A model generated the notes under the pieces. That model was not told where the DNA came from and made no database searches. It was given only the letters and a program-made list of their open reading frames with translations. Positions 37,801-44,360 of a DNA stretch of 64,000 nt are shown piece by piece (position 1 is the stretch's first letter; each line of letters begins with the position of its first letter). The DNA comes from Campylorhamphus procurvoides (taxonomy: Eukaryota > Chordata > Aves > Passeriformes > Dendrocolaptidae): assembly GCA_013396655.1 (NCBI GenBank), contig WBMV01003100.1:241-64240 (forward strand). Reading direction: 5' to 3'. A program made the position numbers and the translations under genes.

Positions 37801-40800
37801 ATCCAATCAGTAACATTCCATTTTCATACTCTTACAATTGTTCCGTAAATCACAAAACAAATTTCCAAATGGAAGAACCAGAAGTCTGTCACTGTAAGGT
37901 CATCACTGTTAAAACCAGCCCATCCTGCTCCTCCAAAAAAACCCCAGGAGTTAACTGCAGCAGTATTTCTCACCTATAAAGTGATTTATATAGCACAAAA
38001 CCCCACAGCAAGGTGACAGAAAAGCCTCGAGTAAGCTGGATTTCAGCCAGATATTGCCTTACTCTGTGTTTTGGGAAGCAGAGAACAAACCATGCTAACT
38101 ACTACAGCAATAGTAAAAAAGCTTTCACCCCTTTGGATCATTCCCTGTTACAGAATCCTCTCATTTATCCAGAGTAATCATATCTGGAAGTGATTTCTAC
38201 ACACAGTGTGGCCTGCAGTTCTAATTAGACTTTTCTTCTAAAAATTACTAAATTAGATTACCTACAACGCTGTGGAGAGAGAACTATCATTTCCCTCTCA
38301 TTTCCCAAAGAAAGGAGGTTTTAGAGCAAATAAGAGCTGACATAAAAATTTTAGAGAAGACTTACACAAGACAAGAGAAATATTTCAGATACAGAACACC
38401 AGGTTGCCAAAGTCCTTCCTCCTCACTGTGCTCTTATAAAGGGTCAGTGCCTCAAAAATCTGCCTACAGTCTGCAATTAAGCTCTTGATGTTTGCAAATG
38501 AAATGTCATTATTTTAGAATATGAATGCGAACTATATATTTGTTCCCCTGTATAAGCACTAGGCATGCACAGAGTCCAGGCTGATTTTCCTGTTAAGAAA
38601 TCAGAGCCCAGCCCAGCCAGACCTTTTGTTACTATTCAGAGTGAAAGGGCTTGAAAATGTGGTGGCAACTTTTCAAAGACACTGAAGAAATCCTAAAACA
38701 ATTGAAGAAAATAGGGAAACACCCTTTTATCTACAAACATGGCCCAGCTGCAGCAAGAACACAGCCCAAAGCCTGCCATGTTCCAAGCAGCCCTCGCTCA
38801 GCGGGCAGTGCCATCAGCAATGAAAACAGAACCAGTCTTTGCTCTGTTTGGGGTTTTGCCAGGTTTGCTGGGGTTCCAATCCCAATTTGTAACCACTTGG
38901 AGAAGTGTAGTTGCTTGCTCTTTGCTTCTGATCTGGATTTTAATGCACCCAAGAACTTCACTGGCTCCCAAGTCCCTCTCCTGCACTCCTGGAGCCCCTT
39001 TAGGCACTGGAAGGAGCTCTGAGGTCACCCTGGAGCCTTCTCTTCTCCAGGCTGAGCATCCCCAGCTCTCAATTTGCCATCAGCTCAGTCTCTGTGAACC
39101 AACATGGTCTCTGACATTGAAAAGCGTTTTTAGTAGAACAAGCAGGTCGCCTTTCAGTGTTAACAAAACACCCCAACACTCATTTCTACAGTTTTTTGTT
39201 CCAGAAACTTGTGCTGCAGTTTAACCCAAACACACCTAATTCATTCTTATTTTTTTTAAGGGGCTGGACTGGCTGTTAGCAGACACTAAATACCTGGAGG
39301 TAACAGACATTTAGTTCCATTCAAGTTTTTAAGTTTTTTCTGTTAGATATATAATTAATTAGCAGTTCAGGTCTGTCTGTGGATTTAGAGTGTAACAGTG
39401 TTTGTGTGGGTTTTTTTATTCACTTGTTTTTAAGACAAATTTTTCTACAAGATTTGGTTGCTGCTGTCTGTGAACCAAACCCATCATTAAGCACCTTGAT
39501 TTTAGGAATACATGCCCAAATTTTTTTTTTAATAAGTGATATAAAAACATTGAATCCTTTCAATATAATAAAACCATGACATTCTTTCAATGACCAAGTT
39601 CCACTGTGCACAGTTAAATCCACAGGTTCTCTCAGGAAAGGTCTGGCAAAACATGAATGGTGAGCAGTGCTGTAAAGTTTCTTTGACAAGTCTATAACCA
39701 CTTCAGGTTCTGATCAGGATTCCTGGACCATGCAAATCGGGGAAACATTCTCACACAAACATTTAATGCATATGAACTCAGAGAGAGAGAGAAAAAGGAG
39801 TAATGCAGCTATCTGAATCCTCACCAGAAAAAGAGTCATTTTTTCCTCAAGCAACAATTTAAGGCCAATTAGGAAAAAGGAACATGACCTTGTAAGAAAT
39901 GGGGGGATGCAATTATGAAAAAAAAACAACCTCCTTATCCAAAAGATTGCCCATCTGTTGTGGGCAAAATGGTATTTTTCCTCACTGCACAGATATTTAC
40001 TAATACATACAGATACTCGTAAGAACTCCAGATGCAAACCAGCACTGAGGCTAACATCCCAAACCAGATCTCTGACCTTAAATTCTCACTTTTTATGTTT
40101 AATAAAGATCAATGAGAGTCTTTAAAACATGGTTGGGAATAGATAAAGATGAAGATTAAAAGGTCATGCCTCATTTTTATACATTGTCAATTAGAAAAAT
40201 AACTAAGTTGACCAGTTTACAGCAGTTCCAGCTGACATATCCTATATCCTCATGTATTTGAGGATTTTGTAACACATCACACTAGATCTGTCTGTGAAAG
40301 GAGTTTAAATACCACACTTCCTCAGGCCTCAAAGGAAAACGTGACCTTTCTTCCTCCTTTGTTTTTGGTAAAAGCTTCATGGCCCAAAGTGTCATCTCCC
40401 ATTCCATTTTGATGCGAATTAGAACCCACTGTTCTACAGTCAGTCAGCACTCTGCCTTAGCTCCAAACAGGAATTTATTCCCTGGGAAGACAGAGTGCAT
40501 TCTAGGAGTTAACAGCCTGTGTGGCATAACACAGCAGCACAGCAGAGAATTTCTTTCTTATGAAGATGCATATAAAAAATGCACATAAAATACCTGATCA
40601 TTTTGATCACCCAATTTAACTTTATCACCTGAATTCTCCTAGAATGAACTCTCTTCCTTCTCCACAAGCTCTTTTTTACACTCAAAACTTTGCCAGCACT
40701 GTTCATGTTGGCCAGAATGTTACACACCTTAAGAAAACATCAGAATAAAGGAGAGTCCTTACCAGCAGCAACTACAGCTGGAGGCGGCGAGCCTGCCTCA

Positions 40801-40888
40801 CCACCGCTTGTTTGGCTCATGGATGCTATGGATGTTTCTCTAGAAGGTGGTAACTGCAGCTCCTTTGGGAGAAGGTCATAGACAGATT
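10616..40888 (-). CDS. NFAT5: NFAT5 (TonEBP/OREBP), osmotic-stress Rel-family transcription factor; 12 exons, first coding exon missing
   Basis: NFAT5 binds DNA as a Rel-homology dimer and drives osmoprotective genes. It shuttles between cytoplasm and nucleus with tonicity. Coding segments, 5' to 3' on the minus strand: 40763-40888, 29650-30208, 24456-24648, 23320-23510, 21384-21556, 18560-18694, 18337-18389, 17471-17603, 16860-16940, 14434-14582, 11519-13949, 10616-10845. Every phase matches and the sum is 1483 residues; human is about 1531, so about 25 N-terminal residues and small indels account for the rest. Visible: a Ser-rich N-terminal region, bipartite NLS ([17 protein letters not shown]), Rel-homology DNA-contact loop ([12 protein letters not shown]), IPT-type second Rel domain, and a huge Gln-rich transactivation domain ending [11 protein letters not shown]. 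Frame and order match NFAT5 throughout. Confidence 0.97.
10846..11518 (-). other. NFAT5: NFAT5 intron between v11 and v12
   Basis: 673 bases with donor 'gtaagt' and acceptor 'cccccag'. One CR1 fragment occupies 11250-11478, close behind the donor. The rest shows no further feature. Confidence 0.85.
11250..11478 (+). mobile_element. CR1 LINE 3' fragment in the last NFAT5 intron
   Basis: Complete-looking CR1 3' end in plus orientation, from 'ttagacattaaggagagatt' through 'aagtgtccaaggccaggttg' to 'atctatggttctatgagaat'. It lies only about 40 bases from the v11 splice donor. Confidence 0.93.
11519..13949 (-). CDS. NFAT5: NFAT5 coding exon v11, 810-codon Gln-rich transactivation exon
   Basis: One giant exon of 2431 bases (810 codons + 1), acceptor 'tttctcttttcag', donor 'gtaagt'. 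It encodes [15 protein letters not shown], then a Gln/Ser-rich domain to [10 protein letters not shown]. About 25 spaced copies of a hydrophobic-Phe-(His/Gln/Ser)-Ser core (LFHSQN, IFQPQH, LFSSTK, MYSSQN) are visible. Two uninterrupted CAG tracts code for Q7 (12072-12092) and Q8 (13179-13202). This is the osmotic-responsive activation domain of the family. Long open frames on the opposite strand here are shadows of the CAG/CTG bias. Confidence 0.97.
12072..12092 (-). repeat. Uninterrupted (CAG)7 tract in NFAT5
   Basis: Seven CAG codons on the minus strand (CTG on plus), flanked by GAA and AAC, in frame as polyglutamine. It sits where human NFAT5 has a longer polyglutamine run. Confidence 0.92.
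13179..13202 (-). repeat. Uninterrupted (CAG)8 tract in NFAT5
   Basis: Eight pure CAG codons after CCC (Pro) and before GCA ATG GAG (Ala-Met-Glu), in frame. No CAA interruptions, so it could be length-variable. Confidence 0.92.
13950..14433 (-). other. NFAT5: NFAT5 intron between v10 and v11
   Basis: 484 bases, AT-rich, donor 'gtgagt' and a pyrimidine-rich acceptor. No repeat or reading frame recognised. Confidence 0.8.
14434..14582 (-). CDS. NFAT5: NFAT5 coding exon v10
   Basis: 2 + 49 codons, ending in phase 0 before 'gtgagt'. Encodes [36 protein letters not shown] and CSPPTFQ, the linker between the Rel region and the Gln-rich domain. The acceptor 'tgctgcag|CAG' was chosen because it restores the family's EEA-K-A junction. 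Confidence 0.93.
14583..16859 (-). other. NFAT5: NFAT5 intron between v9 and v10
   Basis: 2.3 kb, AT-rich. It contains one CR1 fragment (15160-15298). Nothing else recognised. Confidence 0.8.
15160..15298 (-). mobile_element. CR1 LINE 3' fragment in NFAT5 intron (sense to NFAT5)
   Basis: Begins 'cacagaatcactgaatggtt', then 'ggttggaagggacctcagag', 'ccaaccccctgccatgggca', 'gctccaagctctgtccaacc'. This is the reverse complement of a CR1 3' end, so the element is on the minus strand. Confidence 0.92.
16860..16940 (-). CDS. NFAT5: NFAT5 coding exon v9
   Basis: 2 + 26 codons + 1, acceptor 'ttgtctcag', donor 'gtacta'. Encodes [20 protein letters not shown] then FEEAIK. VKKE fits a sumoylation-type psi-K-x-E motif, a known type of control of NFAT5. 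Phase and homology chose the acceptor CAG|CAG over the one three bases downstream. Confidence 0.93.
16941..17470 (-). other. NFAT5: NFAT5 intron between v8 and v9
   Basis: 530 bases, AT-rich, with an A-rich stretch about 16990-17040 and a taaa-type run near 17090. No gene or mobile element recognised. Confidence 0.8.
17471..17603 (-). CDS. NFAT5: NFAT5 coding exon v8 (IPT subdomain, end)
   Basis: 44 codons + 1, acceptor 'tgccttgcag', donor 'gtgtgt'. Encodes [20 protein letters not shown] and [20 protein letters not shown], the last strands of the dimerisation subdomain. Confidence 0.96.
17604..18336 (-). other. NFAT5: NFAT5 intron between v7 and v8
   Basis: 733 bases. The donor end carries a long trinucleotide microsatellite (18248-18328). 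The remainder is unremarkable AT-rich sequence. Confidence 0.85.
18248..18328. repeat. Imperfect trinucleotide microsatellite (taa/tag/cag-type) next to a splice donor
   Basis: About 27 imperfect triplets: 'aataataataataatagtaa', 'tagtagtagtagcagcaata', 'aatagcagtagtaataataa'. On the transcribed minus strand it is a pyrimidine-rich TAT/TAC/TGC run starting about nine bases after the v7 donor. Confidence 0.93.
18337..18389 (-). CDS. NFAT5: NFAT5 coding exon v7 (53-nt exon)
   Basis: Two bases finishing Asp plus 17 codons, [17 protein letters not shown], ending in phase 0 before 'gtactt'. It matches NFAT5 with one or two substitutions. A TAA/TAG-type microsatellite begins about nine bases into the following intron. 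Confidence 0.94.
18560..18694 (-). CDS. NFAT5: NFAT5 coding exon v6 (IPT/Rel C-terminal subdomain, start)
   Basis: 2 + 44 codons + 1, acceptor 'cgcttgcag', donor 'gttagt'. Contains [20 protein letters not shown] and [20 protein letters not shown], the characteristic opening of the IPT dimerisation subdomain. Confidence 0.96.
19243..19333 (+). mobile_element. Short CR1 3' fragment
   Basis: 'ggcttggagcagcctggtct', 'ggtgtccctgcccacggcag', 'gggctttaaggtcccctccc': the last 90 bases of a CR1 in plus orientation. Confidence 0.85.
20618..20695 (+). mobile_element. Short CR1 3' fragment
   Basis: 'gatgagctttaagatcccat' to 'ccactccatggttctgtgat', with a small 'catcc' expansion. Plus orientation. Confidence 0.82.
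21143..21330 (-). mobile_element. CR1 LINE 3' fragment, second subfamily
   Basis: Begins 'atagaatcacagagtcattt', 'aggctggaaaagcccttcca', and continues to 'acctccagggtggggactcc'. Differs from the 'ggtttgggttggaagggacc' copies and matches the one in the NOB1 intron at 1258. It ends about 55 bases before exon v5, downstream of its donor. Confidence 0.9.
21384..21556 (-). CDS. NFAT5: NFAT5 coding exon v5 (Rel-homology N-terminal subdomain, end)
   Basis: 1 + 57 codons + 1, acceptor 'tgttgttag', donor 'gtgagt'. Contains [19 protein letters not shown], the basic [14 protein letters not shown] segment and [13 protein letters not shown]. These are the last strands of the first Rel subdomain and its linker. 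Confidence 0.96.
21557..23319 (-). other. NFAT5: NFAT5 intron between v4 and v5
   Basis: 1.8 kb. Holds a short CR1 tail at 22425-22500. Otherwise nothing recognised. Confidence 0.8.
22425..22500 (+). mobile_element. Old CR1 3' tail
   Basis: 'atggttggatgtttgatgac', 'cttaaaggtcttttcacgac', 'tctataattctatgatt': the last 75 bases of a diverged CR1 in plus orientation. Confidence 0.8.
23320..23510 (-). CDS. NFAT5: NFAT5 coding exon v4 (Rel-homology N-terminal subdomain)
   Basis: 63 codons + 2 bases, acceptor 'cctgtttcag', donor 'gtgagt'. Encodes [39 protein letters not shown] and [13 protein letters not shown], core beta-strands of the first immunoglobulin-like Rel subdomain. Confidence 0.96.
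23511..24455 (-). other. NFAT5: NFAT5 intron between v3 and v4
   Basis: 945 bases with donor 'gtaggc' and acceptor 'gtttcag'. No repeat, RNA gene or reading frame recognised. Confidence 0.8.
24456..24648 (-). CDS. NFAT5: NFAT5 coding exon v3 (start of Rel-homology domain, DNA-contact loop)
   Basis: 1 + 64 codons, phase 0 at its end, donor 'gtaggc'. Encodes [20 protein letters not shown] and [19 protein letters not shown]. The Arg, Glu and Arg of [11 protein letters not shown] are the base-contacting residues of the Rel/NFAT family. Confidence 0.96.
25903..26200 (-). mobile_element. CR1 LINE 3' fragment (sense to NFAT5)
   Basis: 'aatcatggaattatagaaca', 'ggttggaagggaccttta', 'ccaggctgctccaagcattg', 'ggggcagccacagctcctct', then a more diverged part reaching 'gcctatggcaacagccctat'. 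It extends further 5' than most copies here. Confidence 0.88.
29310..29495 (-). mobile_element. CR1 LINE 3' fragment (sense to NFAT5)
   Basis: 'agaatcatggaatggtttgg', 'gacaccttccactagaccac', 'cttggacacttccagggatg', 'gggcagccacaactttgggg'. It ends about 150 bases downstream of the v2 donor. Confidence 0.92.
29650..30208 (-). CDS. NFAT5: NFAT5 coding exon v2 (Ser-rich region, NLS)
   Basis: 2 + 185 codons + 2 bases. It opens [16 protein letters not shown]; the methionine at 30177-30179 is the start used by the shorter NFAT5 isoform known in mammals. It also holds [35 protein letters not shown] and the bipartite nuclear localisation signal [17 protein letters not shown] at about residues 173-190 of the visible protein. 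The donor is weak: AATGG followed by gttggt. Confidence 0.95.
31634..31652. repeat. (AT)n microsatellite
   Basis: 'gatatatatatatatatattt', about nine dinucleotide units inside an NFAT5 intron. Confidence 0.85.
34518..34578. repeat. A-rich low-complexity tract
   Basis: 'aaaacaaacaaaacaaaaaa' followed by 'aaaaaaagaaagaaagaaaa'. Simple sequence with no poly(A)-tailed element recognised before it. Confidence 0.8.
35485..35543. repeat. Short tandem repeat of about 18-22 bases, three copies
   Basis: 'tttactgactataagaa' occurs near 35486 and 35527, with 'tttactgactgataag' between them. Three imperfect copies in tandem. Confidence 0.8.
38945..39100 (-). mobile_element. CR1 internal/3' fragment lacking the tail
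   Basis: 'ctcctggagcccctttaggc', 'actggaaggagctctgaggt', 'ctggagccttctcttctcca', 'ggctgagcatccccagctct' is the reverse complement of the segment at 42720-42810. It is the only CR1 piece I found in the 10.5 kb intron. Confidence 0.85.
40763..40888 (-). CDS. NFAT5: NFAT5 coding exon v1 (first found)
   Basis: Acceptor 'ttgttccacag', donor 'gtaagg'. Two bases complete a split Glu codon, 41 codons follow, and one base begins the next Asp. It encodes [19 protein letters not shown] and [10 protein letters not shown], matching NFAT5 just downstream of its N-terminal export signal. The upstream exon must end in phase 1. Confidence 0.95.
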
Positions 40889-41307
40889 CTGTGGAACAAA
40901 GAGGTTTCATCAAAAACTTGATTGAGTTCAGTACAAGAAAAGAAATAATGTTTTTGCCTAAAAGATATGAACTCTAACTCAGCCCTTTCAGAACCTCTTG
41001 GAGAAAGTTACATTAAGTGCTTAGAAGTCTAAACAGCATGGAAAAAAGTTATTTCAGAAAACAAACAAACATTAAGATACACATTCTCAAGACCGAAACA
41101 AAGGACAAACTTGTTCAAAAAAAGACATAATTCATGAACTTCCACAGAAACTGCTCACATCCAGAACAAAGAGGCTGAGGGCATGTACAGCACATCATGT
41201 GACAATCAGAGACAAACCTGTCTCACAATTCCAACTGTGCAACTGACTTCCAAAAAAAAGAAGCCTAATTTAGCACTATCATCCCCAGAACATCCTATAA
41301 AAACTCA

Positions 41308-41560
41308 GAATCATGGAATACTTTGGGTGGGAAGGGATCTCAAAGCCCATCCAGTGCCACCCCCTGCCACGGGCAGGGACACCTCCCACCAGCCCAGGGT
41401 GCTCCAAGCCCCGTCCAACCTGGCCTTGGACATTCCAGGGATCCAGGGGCAGCCACAGCTGCTCTGGGCACCCTGTGCCAGGGCCTGCCCATCCTCACAG
41501 GAAAGAATTCCTTCCCAATATCCCATCTAAACCTGCCCTATTTCTCCTTTGTAAGAAATT
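41308..41560 (-). mobile_element. CR1 LINE 3' fragment (sense to NFAT5)
   Basis: 'agaatcatggaatactttgg', 'gccacgggcagggacacctc', 'ggccttggacattccaggga', 'cagggcctgcccatcctcac'. About 250 bases, well preserved. Confidence 0.93.
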
Positions 41561-42589
41561 CTCATATATATATTATTTATGTGCCTGAGACAGATATGGA
41601 AAAGTCAACGTGCATATTTGAAGGTTTCCCCCCGCCTTATGAAACAATAATTATACTTAATTGATCCTAAAGTAAAATATATTTGTGCAGCAATTCTGTA
41701 AAAATTAGAAAAACCACAGAGTTAATTTAAAAGCTTTAAATGCATTAGGAGGGAAAAAATGAGACACATAAGACAAAAGGCCAGGTAGACACACACCCGG
41801 CAACATCTGTTAACACTTCGGCTCCTGTTGTACTGTGAGGAACAGCTGCATTAGCATTTCCTCAGAGATGAGTGTTGCAGTTTGTACAGTGCCATGTAAA
41901 TGAGCCCCACAGAAACCTTTATAATTTGTACATAAACTGAATATATACATATACTTCCATACCTTTCTCCTCAAGAAATCCTCTTTGAGGAGCAAGTTGC
42001 TCATCACCATAATTCTGTCATGACTCATAAAATACTCTGTGTTGATTACAAAAGCTCCTTTCCAAATCCAAAATTATTAGGTAATTGTGAGCTTTTCTCT
42101 TTGGGCTGGTTCTTGGGGATTTTTTTTGTTTAAGAAATTTATTTTTAACTCTCCAAGTGATGAAGGTTCTGTCGAGCTTTTGGCTTTAAAGGGATGCTCA
42201 GATCCAAAACACCTACAGCATATTTTTTTCTCAGGGAACACATGATTTTTGCAGTAATCCACAATTCTAATCTTTGTGAATAATTCCAACAATATGATAA
42301 AGAGGGAGGGAACAAAAAGCCAGCATTAGAACTGAAGCACATTCCTAAAGATCACAAGACCATTAAGAGAGTATCTTTAATTTCATGCTTCATTGATAAA
42401 CATCAACTTACTTTAAATATGGTCAAAACTTCAACACCCAGCTTTTATCCTGATACCCCTGGTGGGCACACCTAAAGCTGGAGGTGAGCCCTACACCTGG
42501 ACAAGAGGCTGGAATTAACCTTGGGAGCTGTATATACGAGAGGATGGAGCAAGTTCTTAGCAAGGAACTTTAGGAGGCTTCCTGGGTAA

Positions 42590-42880
42590 CACACGAGGAG
42601 GAAAAGGGATCAAAACCATGGGATTTACACAGCTTGGAGCTGCTGGAGTGAGTCCAGAGGAGGCCAAGAAGATGCTCTGAGGGCTGGAGCCCCTCTGCCC
42701 GGGAGACAGGCCGGGAGAGCTGGGGGTGCTCACCTGGAGAGGAGAAGGCTCCAGGGAGACCTGAGAGCCCCTTCCAGTGCCTAAAGGGGCTCCAGGGGAG
42801 CTGGAGAGGGACTGGGGACAAGGCATGGTGAGACAGGACAAGGGGGAATGGCTTCCCACTGCCAGAGGGAACTTACGCAG
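42590..42880 (+). mobile_element. CR1 LINE fragment, internal part of the 3' region
   Basis: 'agctgctggagtgagtccag', 'aggaggccaagaagatgctc', 'gctccagggagacctgagag', 'ggctccaggggagctggaga'. It lacks the terminal 'attctatga' tail. Confidence 0.9.
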
Positions 42881-44164
42881 CTTCAGAGCCTAAAACACAT
42901 CTTCAGAGAACTGGATTTCAACACTTCCCTGAGGAATCTCAAGTGCCTGGGTACTTCTAAGGACTCTTGCTGCCACAAACCTGCTCTACACACACCAGAC
43001 TTCAAATGAAACTTTGTGTTTTCACCTAATCACAGGCCAATGTTTATACATGCTGCACTATAAATAGCATTAAAGCAAAAACTGACAAATTCCAGAAACA
43101 TGAGAGTTGTTGCAAGGAAACTAATTCTTCCCCAGAGGATACAGCTCCCTCCACGCCTGACAGTGGATTTACCAGCTGAGGCCATTGCTCAGGTCCCCTC
43201 CATCACCATGCTGTACACACGTGTGCATACACACCAGCACTATATGACATCTCCTGCTATAACTTTACGTTGATTCATGCGGAAAACACCCACTAAAGGG
43301 AAAGGCTGCTATGGAAATGCAGCATTACATTGAAAGGCAAAAATAGTATCTCAGCATCATTACGTATTTCTACATAATTAGGAAGAAAAAAAATGCAGAC
43401 AGAATTCCTGCTTTCAGCAGTCAGTGCTGAATCAACGAGGGAAGTTTCAGCTGTCTGACAGCACTAAATGTCTTGTAATTTATTGCTGATTTAAATTCCC
43501 TTGATGAATAGATTAGTTGAGCTCAAGTTTCTGGAGGGATTTTTTTCTAGAAGTAGCTCCATTTATACTCAATGTCTTCCCCAAACACATTTTCTTTCTC
43601 CGTACAGGAATCGAGGAACATGTGTTTCAGGATTAGTGTTATTATGAAATATAAACAAGATAACACACAAACAAGATAACGAAACACTAATGATCAGCCC
43701 TGAGTCCCACACACTCATTTCCCCCACACAAACCCCGACCTGCATGCAGGTAATCAGTTATTAGACACCCTATCTACAGTAAACTTCTAAATCTCCTATC
43801 TCCCCCCAAATTATCTCACGTAGACAAGCCCAGCTTTGCAAATTCTGCTCCTGAACTCAAGGACATGTGGGGACAGCAGATTTACAAGAAGTATTTTAAG
43901 TGTCAAATTTCTTCAACTGCCCTTTATCCGATTATCCTGCCCCTATAATCTCTCATCTCAGATCAGCTGCTTGGAACTTTGATCTTCCTGCCAGTTACAC
44001 TGACAGTCCAGAAAATTCTATTTCACATAGTTATATGGACCAGAACTGCATCAAACTTTGGATCAGGATCTAACACCACAGCACCTGACATATGAGGAAG
44101 ATGAGATTTTGTTCCTTGAATCCGCACAAAACATTCAGAATTTATATAGTATTAAAAAATAATC

Positions 44165-44360
44165 TAGACATTTTAGGCAGAAGTTGCTCCCTGTGAGGGT
44201 GGGCAGGCCCTGGCACAGGGTGCCCAGAGAACCTGTGGCTGCCCCATCCCTGGAAGTGTCCAAGGCCAGGTTGGATGGGGCTTGGAGCAACCCAGGCTAG
44301 TGGAGGGTGGAACATGAGCTATAAATGCCTTCCAACACAAACCATTCCCTGATTCTCTGA
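44165..44360 (+). mobile_element. CR1 LINE 3' fragment (antisense to NFAT5)
   Basis: 'gaagttgctccctgtgaggg', 'aagtgtccaaggccaggttg', 'accattccctgattctctga'. An internal deletion removes the 'tgtccctgcccatggcagg' segment after 'cccaggctagtgga'. Confidence 0.92.

Larger units (their letters stand above)
30209..40762 (-). other. NFAT5: NFAT5 intron between v1 and v2 (10.5 kb)
   Basis: Very AT-rich and unusually poor in CR1: I see only one fragment, at 38945-39100. It also has small simple repeats near 31634, 34520 and 35485. No RNA gene or extra exon is supported. The 400 bases next to exon v2 are repeat-free and may be constrained non-coding sequence. Confidence 0.75.
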
